Assembly (NCBI GenBank): GCA_003645805.1
Contig: QNCL01000007.1
Span: 1 to 26,841 of the forward strand
Direction of reading: 5' to 3'
DNA: 26,841 nt
Origin: Candidatus Omnitrophota bacterium
GTDB lineage: Bacteria > Omnitrophota > 4484-213
Position numbers and translations under genes: made by a program. Position 1 is the stretch's first letter; every line of letters starts with the position of its first letter. The notes under the pieces are model-generated. The model was not told the DNA's origin, ran no database searches, and saw only the letters and a list, made by a program, of their open reading frames with translations. Shown in pieces: positions 7,768 to 14,882 of this stretch.

Positions 7768-8859
7768 TCACCTCCCCAAAAATATCAGGATTAGAGGAAT
7801 GAAATAGAAGGTAAAGAGAATATAAAGAAGCACATAACCTCTCCTTTTAGCGATCTTCTTGCTCAATTCCTTTGCTAAGCCGATAGGAATCCAGCGTAAG
7901 GGATAGAATATACATATTCCTAAGATGTTAAATATAAGATGGCAAAGAGCAATACTTACCGCTAAAGGATTGGCTGTGGCTAAAGAAGCAAGAATTGCTG
8001 TTACTGTAGTGCCTACATTTGTTCCTAATGTATAAGGGAAATTCTTCTCTACAGAAACCACTCCTGCACCTACCAAAGGCACCATCAAAGAGGTGGCTAC
8101 AGAACTACTTTGGATGATAGCGGTAAAAGAGAGTCCGGTAACAAAAGCCTTTTTGGGATCATTGAACACATACTGATTAATCCTTTTTTCTGCCTTTGTG
8201 GCTACTAAACTGCGCATTATCCGGGTGATAAACCTTAGGGAGATAAAAAGCAAAAGAAGAGCAAGGAGAAGCATTATTAACGGCCGATGGAAACAAATAC
8301 CCTTCAAAACCTTTACCGCTATCTGCGTAGTCAACTTCAAAGGATTTATAATCTTAATCCCTCCAGTCTGCACAAAAAGGTTGGTAAAGAACTCGGCTAC
8401 TCTGTTAAGAATATGAAATTTTATCTGTAAAGGAAAGATTACCAACACAGAAAGGATGTTAAAGAAATCATGACAGGTTGCTCCTGCAAACGCCCTTTGA
8501 AACTCATTCCGTCGGTGGATATGCCCCAACGAAACTAAAGTATTGGTTACAGTGGTACCGATATTTGCTCCCATAATGATAGGCACAGCGTTAAGAATAG
8601 GTAAACTTCCGCTGGCAATAAGCCCTACCACAATAGAAGTAGTGCAGGAAGAACTCTGGACTATAGAGGTAGCCAGTATCCCTACAAATAACCCTACAAA
8701 AGGATTAGCCGTGCCGGTGATAAGGGTGTGGGCAAAATCCTTACCAAAAAGTTTAAATGCAGAGCCCATTAAACGGATACTTACTAAAAAAACATAGATA
8801 AAAAATATAAAAGAAAGGGTATATATCCACGAACCGCTTTTTCTTCCCTTCTTTTCCAT
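7768..8859 (-). CDS. Sodium-dependent phosphate transporter (NptA/SLC34-like)
   Basis: This 363-residue inner-membrane protein probably brings in, or exports, inorganic phosphate with sodium. It contains the internal duplication of the family: QSSSCTTS at 68-75 and QSSSVATS at 250-257, each followed by a GANIGTTVT or GTNVGTTVT loop. About eight hydrophobic segments are visible. The usual C-terminal PhoU domain is absent; it is supplied by the next gene, 3 nt downstream. The gene starts 5 nt after parB with no clear ribosome site, so it may be expressed with parAB. Confidence 0.9.
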   Translation of the reverse strand: MEKKGRKSGSWIYTLSFIFFIYVFLVSIRLMGSAFKLFGKDFAHTLITGTANPFVGLFVGILATSIVQSSSCTTSIVVGLIASGSLPILNAVPIIMGANIGTTVTNTLVSLGHIHRRNEFQRAFAGATCHDFFNILSVLVIFPLQIKFHILNRVAEFFTNLFVQTGGIKIINPLKLTTQIAVKVLKGICFHRPLIMLLLALLLLFISLRFITRIMRSLVATKAEKRINQYVFNDPKKAFVTGLSFTAIIQSSSVATSLMVPLVGAGVVSVEKNFPYTLGTNVGTTVTAILASLATANPLAVSIALCHLIFNILGICIFYPLRWIPIGLAKELSKKIAKRRGYVLLYILFTFYFIPLILIFLGR

Positions 8860-8864
8860 TTATT

Positions 8865-9737
8865 TTAATCAGTATCTGACTGAATCAACTCTAAAATTCT
8901 CTGAAGGTCTTTAAGAGAATAAAACTCTATCTCTATCCTTCCTCCTTTCTTGCTTAACAGGATACTCACCTTTGTTCCTAAAAACTCCTCGAGATACCTC
9001 TCAATCTCTTTTATCTGCTCTTCTTCCTCCTTCTTTTTCTTTACTCGAGTAGATGGTCTAAAACGCAGAGCCTTCTTTACCAATCTTTCTGTTTCTCTTA
9101 CCGATAGATTGTAGCGAATTACTCGCTGACAGATATCTTTTTGACTATCTTTATCTTCTATCTCTAAAAGAACCTTAGCATGCCCAAACGAGATTCTTGC
9201 CTTCTTTAACTCTTCTTGAATCTCCCCAGGAAGATTTAAGACCCTTAACAGGTGTGTAACCGAGGAGCGATCTTTTCCGATCAACCTTCCTACCTCCTGA
9301 TGAGAGAGATTAAACTCCTCTATTAATCTCTTAAGTCCTTTTGCCTGCTCAATTACATTTAGATCCTCGCGTTGAAGGTTCTCTATCAAAGAGATTTGCA
9401 AAATCTCTTTATCGCTTACATCTTTTTTTACAATAGCAGGAATAGTTTTCCATCCCAATGTTTTACATGCGCGCAATCTTCTTTCTCCACAGATAAGATG
9501 ATAACCATCTTCTTTTTTTACTACTATTATTGGTTCAATTACCCCTTGTTCTCTTATCGAATCTACCAACTCTCTTAATCTCTCCGGGTTAAAATCCTCT
9601 CGTGGTTGATACCTACTTACCTTAATCTGCTCAATCTCTAAGTGATGGATCTGGTCAGATTTTAAGTTTATATCTTCTTTTTTAGGAATAAGAGCACTTA
9701 GTCCTTTTCCTAACCCGCTTTGATAAGTCTTTTTCAT
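8865..9737 (-). CDS. parB: Chromosome-partitioning protein ParB (Spo0J family)
   Basis: ParB binds parS sites near the origin, spreads as a CTP-dependent clamp and is moved by ParA during chromosome segregation. The 290-residue protein has the typical N-terminal GLGKGLSALIP (8-18), which usually contacts ParA. It also has the CTP-binding box GERRLRA (84-90), LIENLQREDLN and a helix-turn-helix in LSHQEVGRLIGKDRSSVTH (about 145-165). A lysine/glutamate-rich linker leads to a C-terminal dimerisation segment. It overlaps parA by 4 bp (ATGA), as expected for a coupled parAB operon. I did not see a copy of the common parS palindrome in the window. Confidence 0.96.
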   Translation of the reverse strand: MKKTYQSGLGKGLSALIPKKEDINLKSDQIHHLEIEQIKVSRYQPREDFNPERLRELVDSIREQGVIEPIIVVKKEDGYHLICGERRLRACKTLGWKTIPAIVKKDVSDKEILQISLIENLQREDLNVIEQAKGLKRLIEEFNLSHQEVGRLIGKDRSSVTHLLRVLNLPGEIQEELKKARISFGHAKVLLEIEDKDSQKDICQRVIRYNLSVRETERLVKKALRFRPSTRVKKKKEEEEQIKEIERYLEEFLGTKVSILLSKKGGRIEIEFYSLKDLQRILELIQSDTD

Positions 9738-10501
9738 TTATTCCTCTTTAAAAATTCATTTGTTAAATTTAGATAACTCTTTGCTCCTTGACTTCTTTTA
9801 CTGAATAAAGCAATAGGTTTTCCAAAACTCGGGGCTTCGCTTAAACGAATACAACGAGGAATAATAGTCTTATACACCTCTTTCTTAAAAAACTCCCGCA
9901 CTTCTTTAATTACTTGCTTTGTAAGATTGGTGCGAAAATCAGCCATTGTTAAGAGCATTCCTTCAATGGTCAATCTCGGGTTAAGATTATCTTTTAATTG
10001 CTTAATTGTATCTAATAGTTGGGTTAATCCTTCAAGGGCATAATATTCACATTGAATAGGAATAATTACTGAGTCGCAGGCAGTTAAAGCATTTATGGTA
10101 AGTAAACTCAAAGAAGGAGGACAATCAATAAATATATACTCAAAATCATCTTTTATTTTCTCTAATCCTCTTTTTAGATAAAACTCTCTATCTGAGAGAT
10201 TTATAAGTTCTATTTCTGCTCCACTAAGTTGGATATTAGAAGGGATAAGAAAAAGGTTTTTGACTTGCGTATTAATAATAACCTCTTGCAAGTTCTTGTC
10301 GGAAGAAATCAGAAAATCATAAATACTTTTTCTTATCTCTCTACTGTTTATCCCAATTCCATTAGTAGTGTTAGATTGAGGATCTATGTCTACTAAAAGT
10401 GTTTTATGATTCTTTAAGGCGAGATAAGTGGCTAAATTTATTACCGTGGTAGTCTTTCCTACTCCACCTTTTTGATTACAAATACTAATTATTTTATTCA
10501 T
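9734..10501 (-). CDS. parA: Chromosome-partitioning ATPase ParA (Soj family)
   Basis: ParA is a DNA-binding ATPase that forms nucleoid gradients pulling ParB-parS complexes. The 255-residue protein begins directly with the deviant Walker A KGGVGKTT (11-18). There is no N-terminal helix-turn-helix, which places it with chromosomal Soj-type ParA. Later motifs include LVDIDPQSN and FIDCPPSLS. It lies 127 bp downstream of dnaA and overlaps parB. The start at 10499-10501 lacks a visible ribosome site and follows an extremely A/T-rich leader. Confidence 0.96.
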   Translation of the reverse strand: MNKIISICNQKGGVGKTTTVINLATYLALKNHKTLLVDIDPQSNTTNGIGINSREIRKSIYDFLISSDKNLQEVIINTQVKNLFLIPSNIQLSGAEIELINLSDREFYLKRGLEKIKDDFEYIFIDCPPSLSLLTINALTACDSVIIPIQCEYYALEGLTQLLDTIKQLKDNLNPRLTIEGMLLTMADFRTNLTKQVIKEVREFFKKEVYKTIIPRCIRLSEAPSFGKPIALFSKRSQGAKSYLNLTNEFLKRNK

Positions 10502-10553
10502 TATAAAAAATAATTAACAATAATAATAAAATATGTGAAAGAAGAGGATAAAG

Positions 10554-10584
10554 GTTATAAAATAAGATAAATAAAAAGTTTCAA
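10554..10584 (-). promoter_or_regulatory. parA: Weak candidate promoter for parAB
   Basis: On the minus strand TTGAAA (10579-10584) and TATAAC (10554-10559) are separated by 19 bp. The spacing is long and the region is so A/T-rich that chance matches are expected. Confidence 0.3.
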
Positions 10585-10596
10585 AAAAGCATAAAA

Positions 10597-10605
10597 TGTG
10601 AATAA
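10597..10605 (-). promoter_or_regulatory. Relaxed DnaA box
   Basis: The minus strand reads TTATTCACA, which fits the relaxed consensus TTWTNCACA. It lies about 24 bp past the dnaA stop codon, inside the A/T-rich spacer. Confidence 0.5.
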
Positions 10606-10628
10606 CTATAAAATATACAAGTTTAACC

Positions 10629-11945
10629 TTATTTTTTTATCTCTTCAATTAGATTATCCATTAAAAATTTAGTATTTTTATTTCTTTTTACTTCCTCTAT
10701 TATCTTGTTATAAGCGTGGATAATAGTGGTATGATCTTTTATTGTAAAATAACTCCCTATTTCCTTAAAAGAAAGATTTGTTAGTTCGCGCATTAGAAAC
10801 ATAGCAACCTGACGAGGATAGACTATATTTTTACTTCTATCTCTGGATTTTAGTTTATCAAGAGAAATCTTAAAATAATTAGCCACTACTTTTTGCACCA
10901 TATCTGGAGTGATATTTCTTTTTTCTTCTTCAATAGTTTCTTTTAAGGTTTCTTCAGCCATTGATAGATCTATCTTTTTATGTGTTAAAGAGGAGCAAGC
11001 AATTACTCTTATCAGAGCCCCTTCTAATTCCCTGATATTATTTTTGATTTTTTGAGCAATAAATAAGATAACCTCATCTGGAACATCTATTAATTCTTTT
11101 TCTAATCTCTTTTTTAATATAGCAATACGGGTCTCTAAATCTGGAGGTTGAATATCTACTACCAGTCCCCAGTTAAAGCGAGAGACCAAACGTTCTTCCA
11201 GATCTTTAATCTCTTTAGGATGGCGGTCACTGGAAAGGATGATCTGTTTATGCGCATCATAGAGAGTGTTAAATGTATGAAAGAATTCTTCTTGGGTACT
11301 TTCTTTATTAGCGATAAAATGAATATCATCAATAAGTAAGATATCTACATTACGGTATTTTTGACGAAATCTTGGGAGTGTATTATTTTGGATAGCATTT
11401 ATAAACTGATTGGTAAACTGCTCACTGGAAATATATACAAAATTGAGGTTTGAATTATGTTTAAGTTGATAATAGGCAATGGCTTGAAGAAGATGGGTTT
11501 TTCCTAACCCCACCCTTCCATAGATGAATAAAGGATTATAAGCCCGTGCAGGAGATTCAGCAACAGCCAGAGCCGCAGCATGGGCAAAGCGATTACCCGG
11601 ACCTACTACAAAGTTATCAAAGGAGTATTTTGGATTAAGGGAAGTCTTTGATATAGAAGATTTTATCCTCTCTTTTTTTATCCTTGAAGTAGATTTTAAA
11701 GGAGAAGGGGAGAGGAGAAACTTTATCTCTATGTCTTTTTGTGTTATTTGTTTAATAATCTCCTTAAATAGAGTAAGGTAATGTTTAGATAAGTGCTCTT
11801 TATATATCTTGTTAGGCACTTCCAAGATAAGAATAGAATTCTCCTGCTTTATATATTTGATAGGTTGAATCCAGGTGTTAAAGATATGAGGTTCTACCTT
11901 CTCTTTAACTACCGTTAAGATTTTTGTCCACAAATTTTCATCCAT
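10629..11945 (-). CDS. dnaA: Chromosomal replication initiator DnaA
   Basis: DnaA binds DnaA boxes, melts the origin and loads the helicase. The 438-residue protein has domain I (about 1-78), a short Lys/Ser-rich linker (about 79-103) and an AAA+ domain starting at YSFDNFVVGPGNRFAHAAA (107-125). Walker A is GRVGLGKT (143-150), with Arg where Gly is usual at the second position. Walker B is ILLIDDIHFI. Domain IV ends with the DnaA-box-binding signature around DHTTIIHAYNKI. The start at 11943-11945 has no strong ribosome site. Two perfect DnaA boxes and a consensus promoter lie just upstream. dnaN does not follow; parA and parB do. Confidence 0.98.
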   Translation of the reverse strand: MDENLWTKILTVVKEKVEPHIFNTWIQPIKYIKQENSILILEVPNKIYKEHLSKHYLTLFKEIIKQITQKDIEIKFLLSPSPLKSTSRIKKERIKSSISKTSLNPKYSFDNFVVGPGNRFAHAAALAVAESPARAYNPLFIYGRVGLGKTHLLQAIAYYQLKHNSNLNFVYISSEQFTNQFINAIQNNTLPRFRQKYRNVDILLIDDIHFIANKESTQEEFFHTFNTLYDAHKQIILSSDRHPKEIKDLEERLVSRFNWGLVVDIQPPDLETRIAILKKRLEKELIDVPDEVILFIAQKIKNNIRELEGALIRVIACSSLTHKKIDLSMAEETLKETIEEEKRNITPDMVQKVVANYFKISLDKLKSRDRSKNIVYPRQVAMFLMRELTNLSFKEIGSYFTIKDHTTIIHAYNKIIEEVKRNKNTKFLMDNLIEEIKK

Positions 11946-11954
11946 TTTTTCTAC

Positions 11955-11974
11955 TTATCCACAGGTTATCCACA
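11955..11974. promoter_or_regulatory. dnaA: Two tandem perfect DnaA boxes in the dnaA leader
   Basis: TTATCCACA occurs at 11955-11963 and again at 11966-11974 on the + strand, in the same orientation and separated by GG. Both lie between the predicted dnaA transcription start (about 11976) and the ATG. This is a natural position for autorepression by DnaA and for a contribution to origin function. Confidence 0.88.
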
Positions 11975-11982
11975 TCTGTGTC

Positions 11983-12010
11983 ATTATACCATTTCCTACT
12001 TTCTTGTCAA
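11983..12010 (-). promoter_or_regulatory. dnaA: Consensus sigma-70 promoter for dnaA
   Basis: The minus strand has TTGACA (12005-12010), a 16-bp spacer and TATAAT (11983-11988), both hexamers perfect. The -35 element lies inside the last codons of murA. The predicted start is near 11976, giving a leader of about 30 nt filled by two DnaA boxes. Confidence 0.82.
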
Positions 12011-13330
12011 TATTGCCTTAACATAATGCTTTAGGTCTTGTGAATTCTCTGTGGAAACAGGGGGAGGGGTTTTCTCGGGTTCTCTTTTTATTTTTGCTCC
12101 TAAGGTAGAGAGTTTTTCGGTTAGGCGTTCGTAGCCTCTGTCTATGTGGTAGATGCGGGAGATGGTTGTTTCTCCTTTTGCGGATAAGCCTGCAAGGACT
12201 AAAGATGCGCCTGCGCGAATGTCTGAAGCCATTAGTTTTGCTCCTTTTAGTTGTTTTACCCCATTGATGATGATTGAGGCTTTGCGAGGGATGATGTTTG
12301 CTCCCATTCTTTGTAGTTCGCCAGTGTAGAGAAAGCGATGGGGATAGATTGCCTCTTTTACCACACTCTTTCCTTCACACAGACAGAGGAGGGCAGTTAG
12401 CATTGGCTGGATGTCTGTGGGAAGGCCGGGGTAGGGAGCCGTGGTCAGATGGAGTGGGCGGGGGCGCTCCTGAGCCCCTACCCTTGTCTTTTCTGGGAAG
12501 AGGTGGAGTGTTGCTCCAGTTTGCTTTAGTTTCTTTAAGGGAAAGGTTAGGTGTTCTGGGATTATGTTTTTTATCTCTATCTCTCCTTTTGTGATTATTG
12601 CTGCGATGGCGTAGGTTATTGCTTCGATGCGGTCGGGAATGATTGTATATTCTGTGCCTTTGAGGGCTTTTACCCCTTTTATCTCTATCTTTCGCTCTCC
12701 AGCACCTTTTATTTTCCCGCCCATTTTGTTTAAGAAGTTGGCTAAGTCTACGATTTCTGGCTCTTGGGCGGAATGGAAGATGGTGGTTTTCCCTTCGGCT
12801 AAGCAGGCAGCCATCATTATGTTTGCTGTTGCCAGGACTGAGGAGCCAAAGGGACCTTTTAGGTCTACATTGTCTCCTTTGAGTTTTCCGTAAGCGATGA
12901 TGTAGCCTTTTTCTATTTCTATCTTTGCCCCCAGTTTTTTTAAACCTTTTAGATGGAGATCTATAGGGCGGGGACCGATAGCACATCCGCCGGGAAGGGA
13001 GATTTTGGCTCTTCCTTTCTTTGTTAGCAGGGGACCTAAGAGACAGATGGAGGCACGCATTGTGCTTACGAATTCGTAGGAGGCAAAGGGGTTGGAGAGG
13101 GTGGTAGGGTTGATTTGCACCATATCGCCTTTTCTCTCCACTTTTGCTCCCAGAGAGGAGATGATCTTGAGCATTGTCTCTACATCTTTTACGCAAGGAA
13201 TGTTTTTTATCCGGGAAGGGGTTTCTGCAAGAAGGGCGGCAGAGAGGATGGGAAGGGCAGAGTTTTTTGCTCCACTGATACTCACCTCTCCTTTTAGAGG
13301 ATGGTTTCCTTCAATAATTATCTTTTCCAT
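11996..13330 (-). CDS. murA: UDP-N-acetylglucosamine 1-carboxyvinyltransferase
   Basis: MurA adds enolpyruvate to UDP-GlcNAc, the first committed step of peptidoglycan synthesis, in the cytoplasm. The 444-residue protein has K22 in SGAKNSALP and the catalytic loop GGCAIGPRPIDLHLKG with C116. A Cys here, not Asp, predicts the fosfomycin-sensitive form. The fold ends near GYERLTEKLSTLGAKI. About 28 further residues, rich in Pro/Thr/Ser, form an extra tail whose coding DNA holds the dnaA promoter -35 box. It overlaps prmC by 20 bp. Its coding strand is C-rich, unlike the genes left of dnaA. Confidence 0.97.
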   Translation of the reverse strand: MEKIIIEGNHPLKGEVSISGAKNSALPILSAALLAETPSRIKNIPCVKDVETMLKIISSLGAKVERKGDMVQINPTTLSNPFASYEFVSTMRASICLLGPLLTKKGRAKISLPGGCAIGPRPIDLHLKGLKKLGAKIEIEKGYIIAYGKLKGDNVDLKGPFGSSVLATANIMMAACLAEGKTTIFHSAQEPEIVDLANFLNKMGGKIKGAGERKIEIKGVKALKGTEYTIIPDRIEAITYAIAAIITKGEIEIKNIIPEHLTFPLKKLKQTGATLHLFPEKTRVGAQERPRPLHLTTAPYPGLPTDIQPMLTALLCLCEGKSVVKEAIYPHRFLYTGELQRMGANIIPRKASIIINGVKQLKGAKLMASDIRAGASLVLAGLSAKGETTISRIYHIDRGYERLTEKLSTLGAKIKREPEKTPPPVSTENSQDLKHYVKAILTRK

Positions 13331-14168
13331 TTTTTCTAAGTATCATTATCCGAGGGATTCCTGCATAGTCTTTGACGATATCTTTCAGGATTAGTTTGCT
13401 TTTGAGAATGGGTTTTTTCAGGAGTTTTTCTTGGGAGAGACCGATCTCTAAAAGAAGATAGCCTCCTGGGGTAAGAAAGTGGGGAGCAGTCTCTATAATC
13501 TCTCTCAGGATGGAGACGCCTTTTTCTCCCCCGTTTAACGCTCTTTTGGGCTCTTTTTTTACCTCTTCGGGGAGATCGTCTAATTTGTCTTCGGGGATGT
13601 AGGGAGGATTGGAGACGATAAGATGGAATTTTTTGTTGGGAGGGATGTTTTTGAACAGGTCTGAGAGGAGGAAGGAGATGTTTGTTAGGTTGTATCTCTG
13701 GGCGTTGGAGATAGCAGTTTGGAGAGCGAGGGGACAGATGTCTGTTGATAGAAGGGAGAGGTGAGGAAAGGCTTTTGAGAGAGAGATGGCGATGTTTCCC
13801 ACACCTGTTCCCAGATCTAAGACAGAGAGGGGGGAATGGGGAAGGAGGAGAGAGATTGTCTTTATTGCTCTCTCTGTTAGCAGTTCTGTTTCTTGACGAG
13901 GAATGAAGAGACCACGCGGGACCTTAAGTTGTATATCTCTGAACTCCTTCCAGCCAAAGATATACGCCCAAGGCTCCTTTGCCAAACGCTTTTGTGCAAA
14001 ATGGGCGAGTGCCTCTCTATCTACACTTAGATATTGCTTCGTATATAGTTCTCCTATGGAAGAGTTAAAAAAATAGGAGAGGAGAAGTTTAGCCTCTTGC
14101 TCGGGACGCTCAGTATCACCGAGGAGTTTCTGGGCGAGATTAAATAGTTCAGAGGGGCGAATGAGCAT
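13311..14168 (-). CDS. prmC: Release factor glutamine methyltransferase
   Basis: PrmC methylates the glutamine of the GGQ motif in release factors, using S-adenosylmethionine. The 285-residue protein has an N-terminal helical domain (about 1-80), FIPRQETE (88-95), the SAM-binding motif VLDLGTGVGN (117-126) and the catalytic NPPY (187-190). The C-terminal DYAGIPRI is also typical. Its likely substrate RF1 (prfA) lies two genes upstream in the same run. It follows the HD-GYP gene by 21 nt and overlaps murA by 20 bp. No clear ribosome site precedes the ATG at 14166-14168. Confidence 0.95.
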   Translation of the reverse strand: MLIRPSELFNLAQKLLGDTERPEQEAKLLLSYFFNSSIGELYTKQYLSVDREALAHFAQKRLAKEPWAYIFGWKEFRDIQLKVPRGLFIPRQETELLTERAIKTISLLLPHSPLSVLDLGTGVGNIAISLSKAFPHLSLLSTDICPLALQTAISNAQRYNLTNISFLLSDLFKNIPPNKKFHLIVSNPPYIPEDKLDDLPEEVKKEPKRALNGGEKGVSILREIIETAPHFLTPGGYLLLEIGLSQEKLLKKPILKSKLILKDIVKDYAGIPRIMILRKNGKDNY

Positions 14169-14189
14169 CTTTTTTGAGAAAATTTTCCT

Positions 14190-14876
14190 TCAGGATTTAT
14201 TTTTGCGTCGATTAGGGGTGCTGGTATGCTGTTTATACACACCTGTTTTTTTTAACATTTTCTGTATCAGTTTTTTCTTTTTGTTTACTACCTGCACAAA
14301 CTTTTCTACATAATCTTTTTTGAATTGATTGCCCGCATTCTTCTGAAGTTCCTCCAGCGCCTCTTCTATAGACATTGGCTTTCTATAGTCTCGTCCGCTG
14401 GTCATTGCGTCAAAAGCATCAGCAATAGCCACTATCTTTGCTTCCAGAGGAATCTCATTGCCTTTCTTTCCTTGATATCCTTTTCCATCCTCACGCTCAT
14501 GGTGATAAAGAAGGATGGGAATGTATTTTTTAAGTAAAGCAATCGACTCCAGAATCTTTGCTCCCTCTAAAGGATGTTTTTTTATTTCCTCAAACTCTTC
14601 GGGTTTGAGTCGCCCTTTTTTGTGTAAGATGCGTTTAGAAAGGTTAATCTTGCCCAGATCGTGCAAAAGTGCCCCCTGTTTAATTGTCTCTTTGATTAGC
14701 GGGGGAACTTTTAGTATCTCTGCAAGTAATAATGAGTATTTGCATACCCTCTGGGAATGTCCAGCAGTGTAAGGGTCTTTTTCTTCTAATCTGGCAATTA
14801 AGGAGTGAATGGTTTTAACCAGAACCCTTTCTTCGCTCTGCTGATTAGATTTTTTTCTTTTTCTTCTTTTCTCCAT
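14190..14876 (-). CDS. HD-GYP-type phosphohydrolase domain protein
   Basis: A 228-residue protein that is almost entirely one HD-GYP-like domain. Metal-site motifs are in order: H40 in TAGHSQRV, the HD pair in LLHDLGKI (H72, D73), H101 in KKHPLEGA, HH at 125-126 in HHEREDGKGY, and IADAFDAMTSGRDYR. The name-giving GYP reads GYQ (133-135). Most such proteins hydrolyse cyclic di-GMP, but no sensor or receiver domain is attached and the GYP change leaves the substrate open. Both ends are strongly basic. It sits between prfA (6 nt upstream) and prmC (21 nt downstream). No clear ribosome site is seen. Confidence 0.87.
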   Translation of the reverse strand: MEKRRKRKKSNQQSEERVLVKTIHSLIARLEEKDPYTAGHSQRVCKYSLLLAEILKVPPLIKETIKQGALLHDLGKINLSKRILHKKGRLKPEEFEEIKKHPLEGAKILESIALLKKYIPILLYHHEREDGKGYQGKKGNEIPLEAKIVAIADAFDAMTSGRDYRKPMSIEEALEELQKNAGNQFKKDYVEKFVQVVNKKKKLIQKMLKKTGVYKQHTSTPNRRKNKS

Positions 14877-14882
14877 CCAATT

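Larger units (their letters stand above)
10502..10628. other. A/T-rich dnaA-parA spacer, candidate oriC/unwinding region
   Basis: Only 21 of these 127 bases are G or C (hand count), far below the neighbouring genes. It contains runs such as TAATAATAATAA and one relaxed DnaA box (10597-10605). It lies between dnaA and parAB, where bacterial origins are common, and the + strand G/C bias changes sign nearby. A single relaxed box is a weak cluster, so this could be only a leader region, with the true origin elsewhere near dnaA. Confidence 0.5.

Noticed and set aside
8860..12010. A parS site near parAB
   Set aside because: I looked for the TGTTTCACGTGAAACA palindrome and close variants by eye and found none; it may lie outside the window.
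12375..13196. A 273-codon open frame rich in Arg, Asn, Pro and His, antiparallel frame-shifted reading within murA
   Set aside because: It lies entirely inside murA on the same strand in another frame, has no family resemblance, and its odd composition follows from the murA codons.
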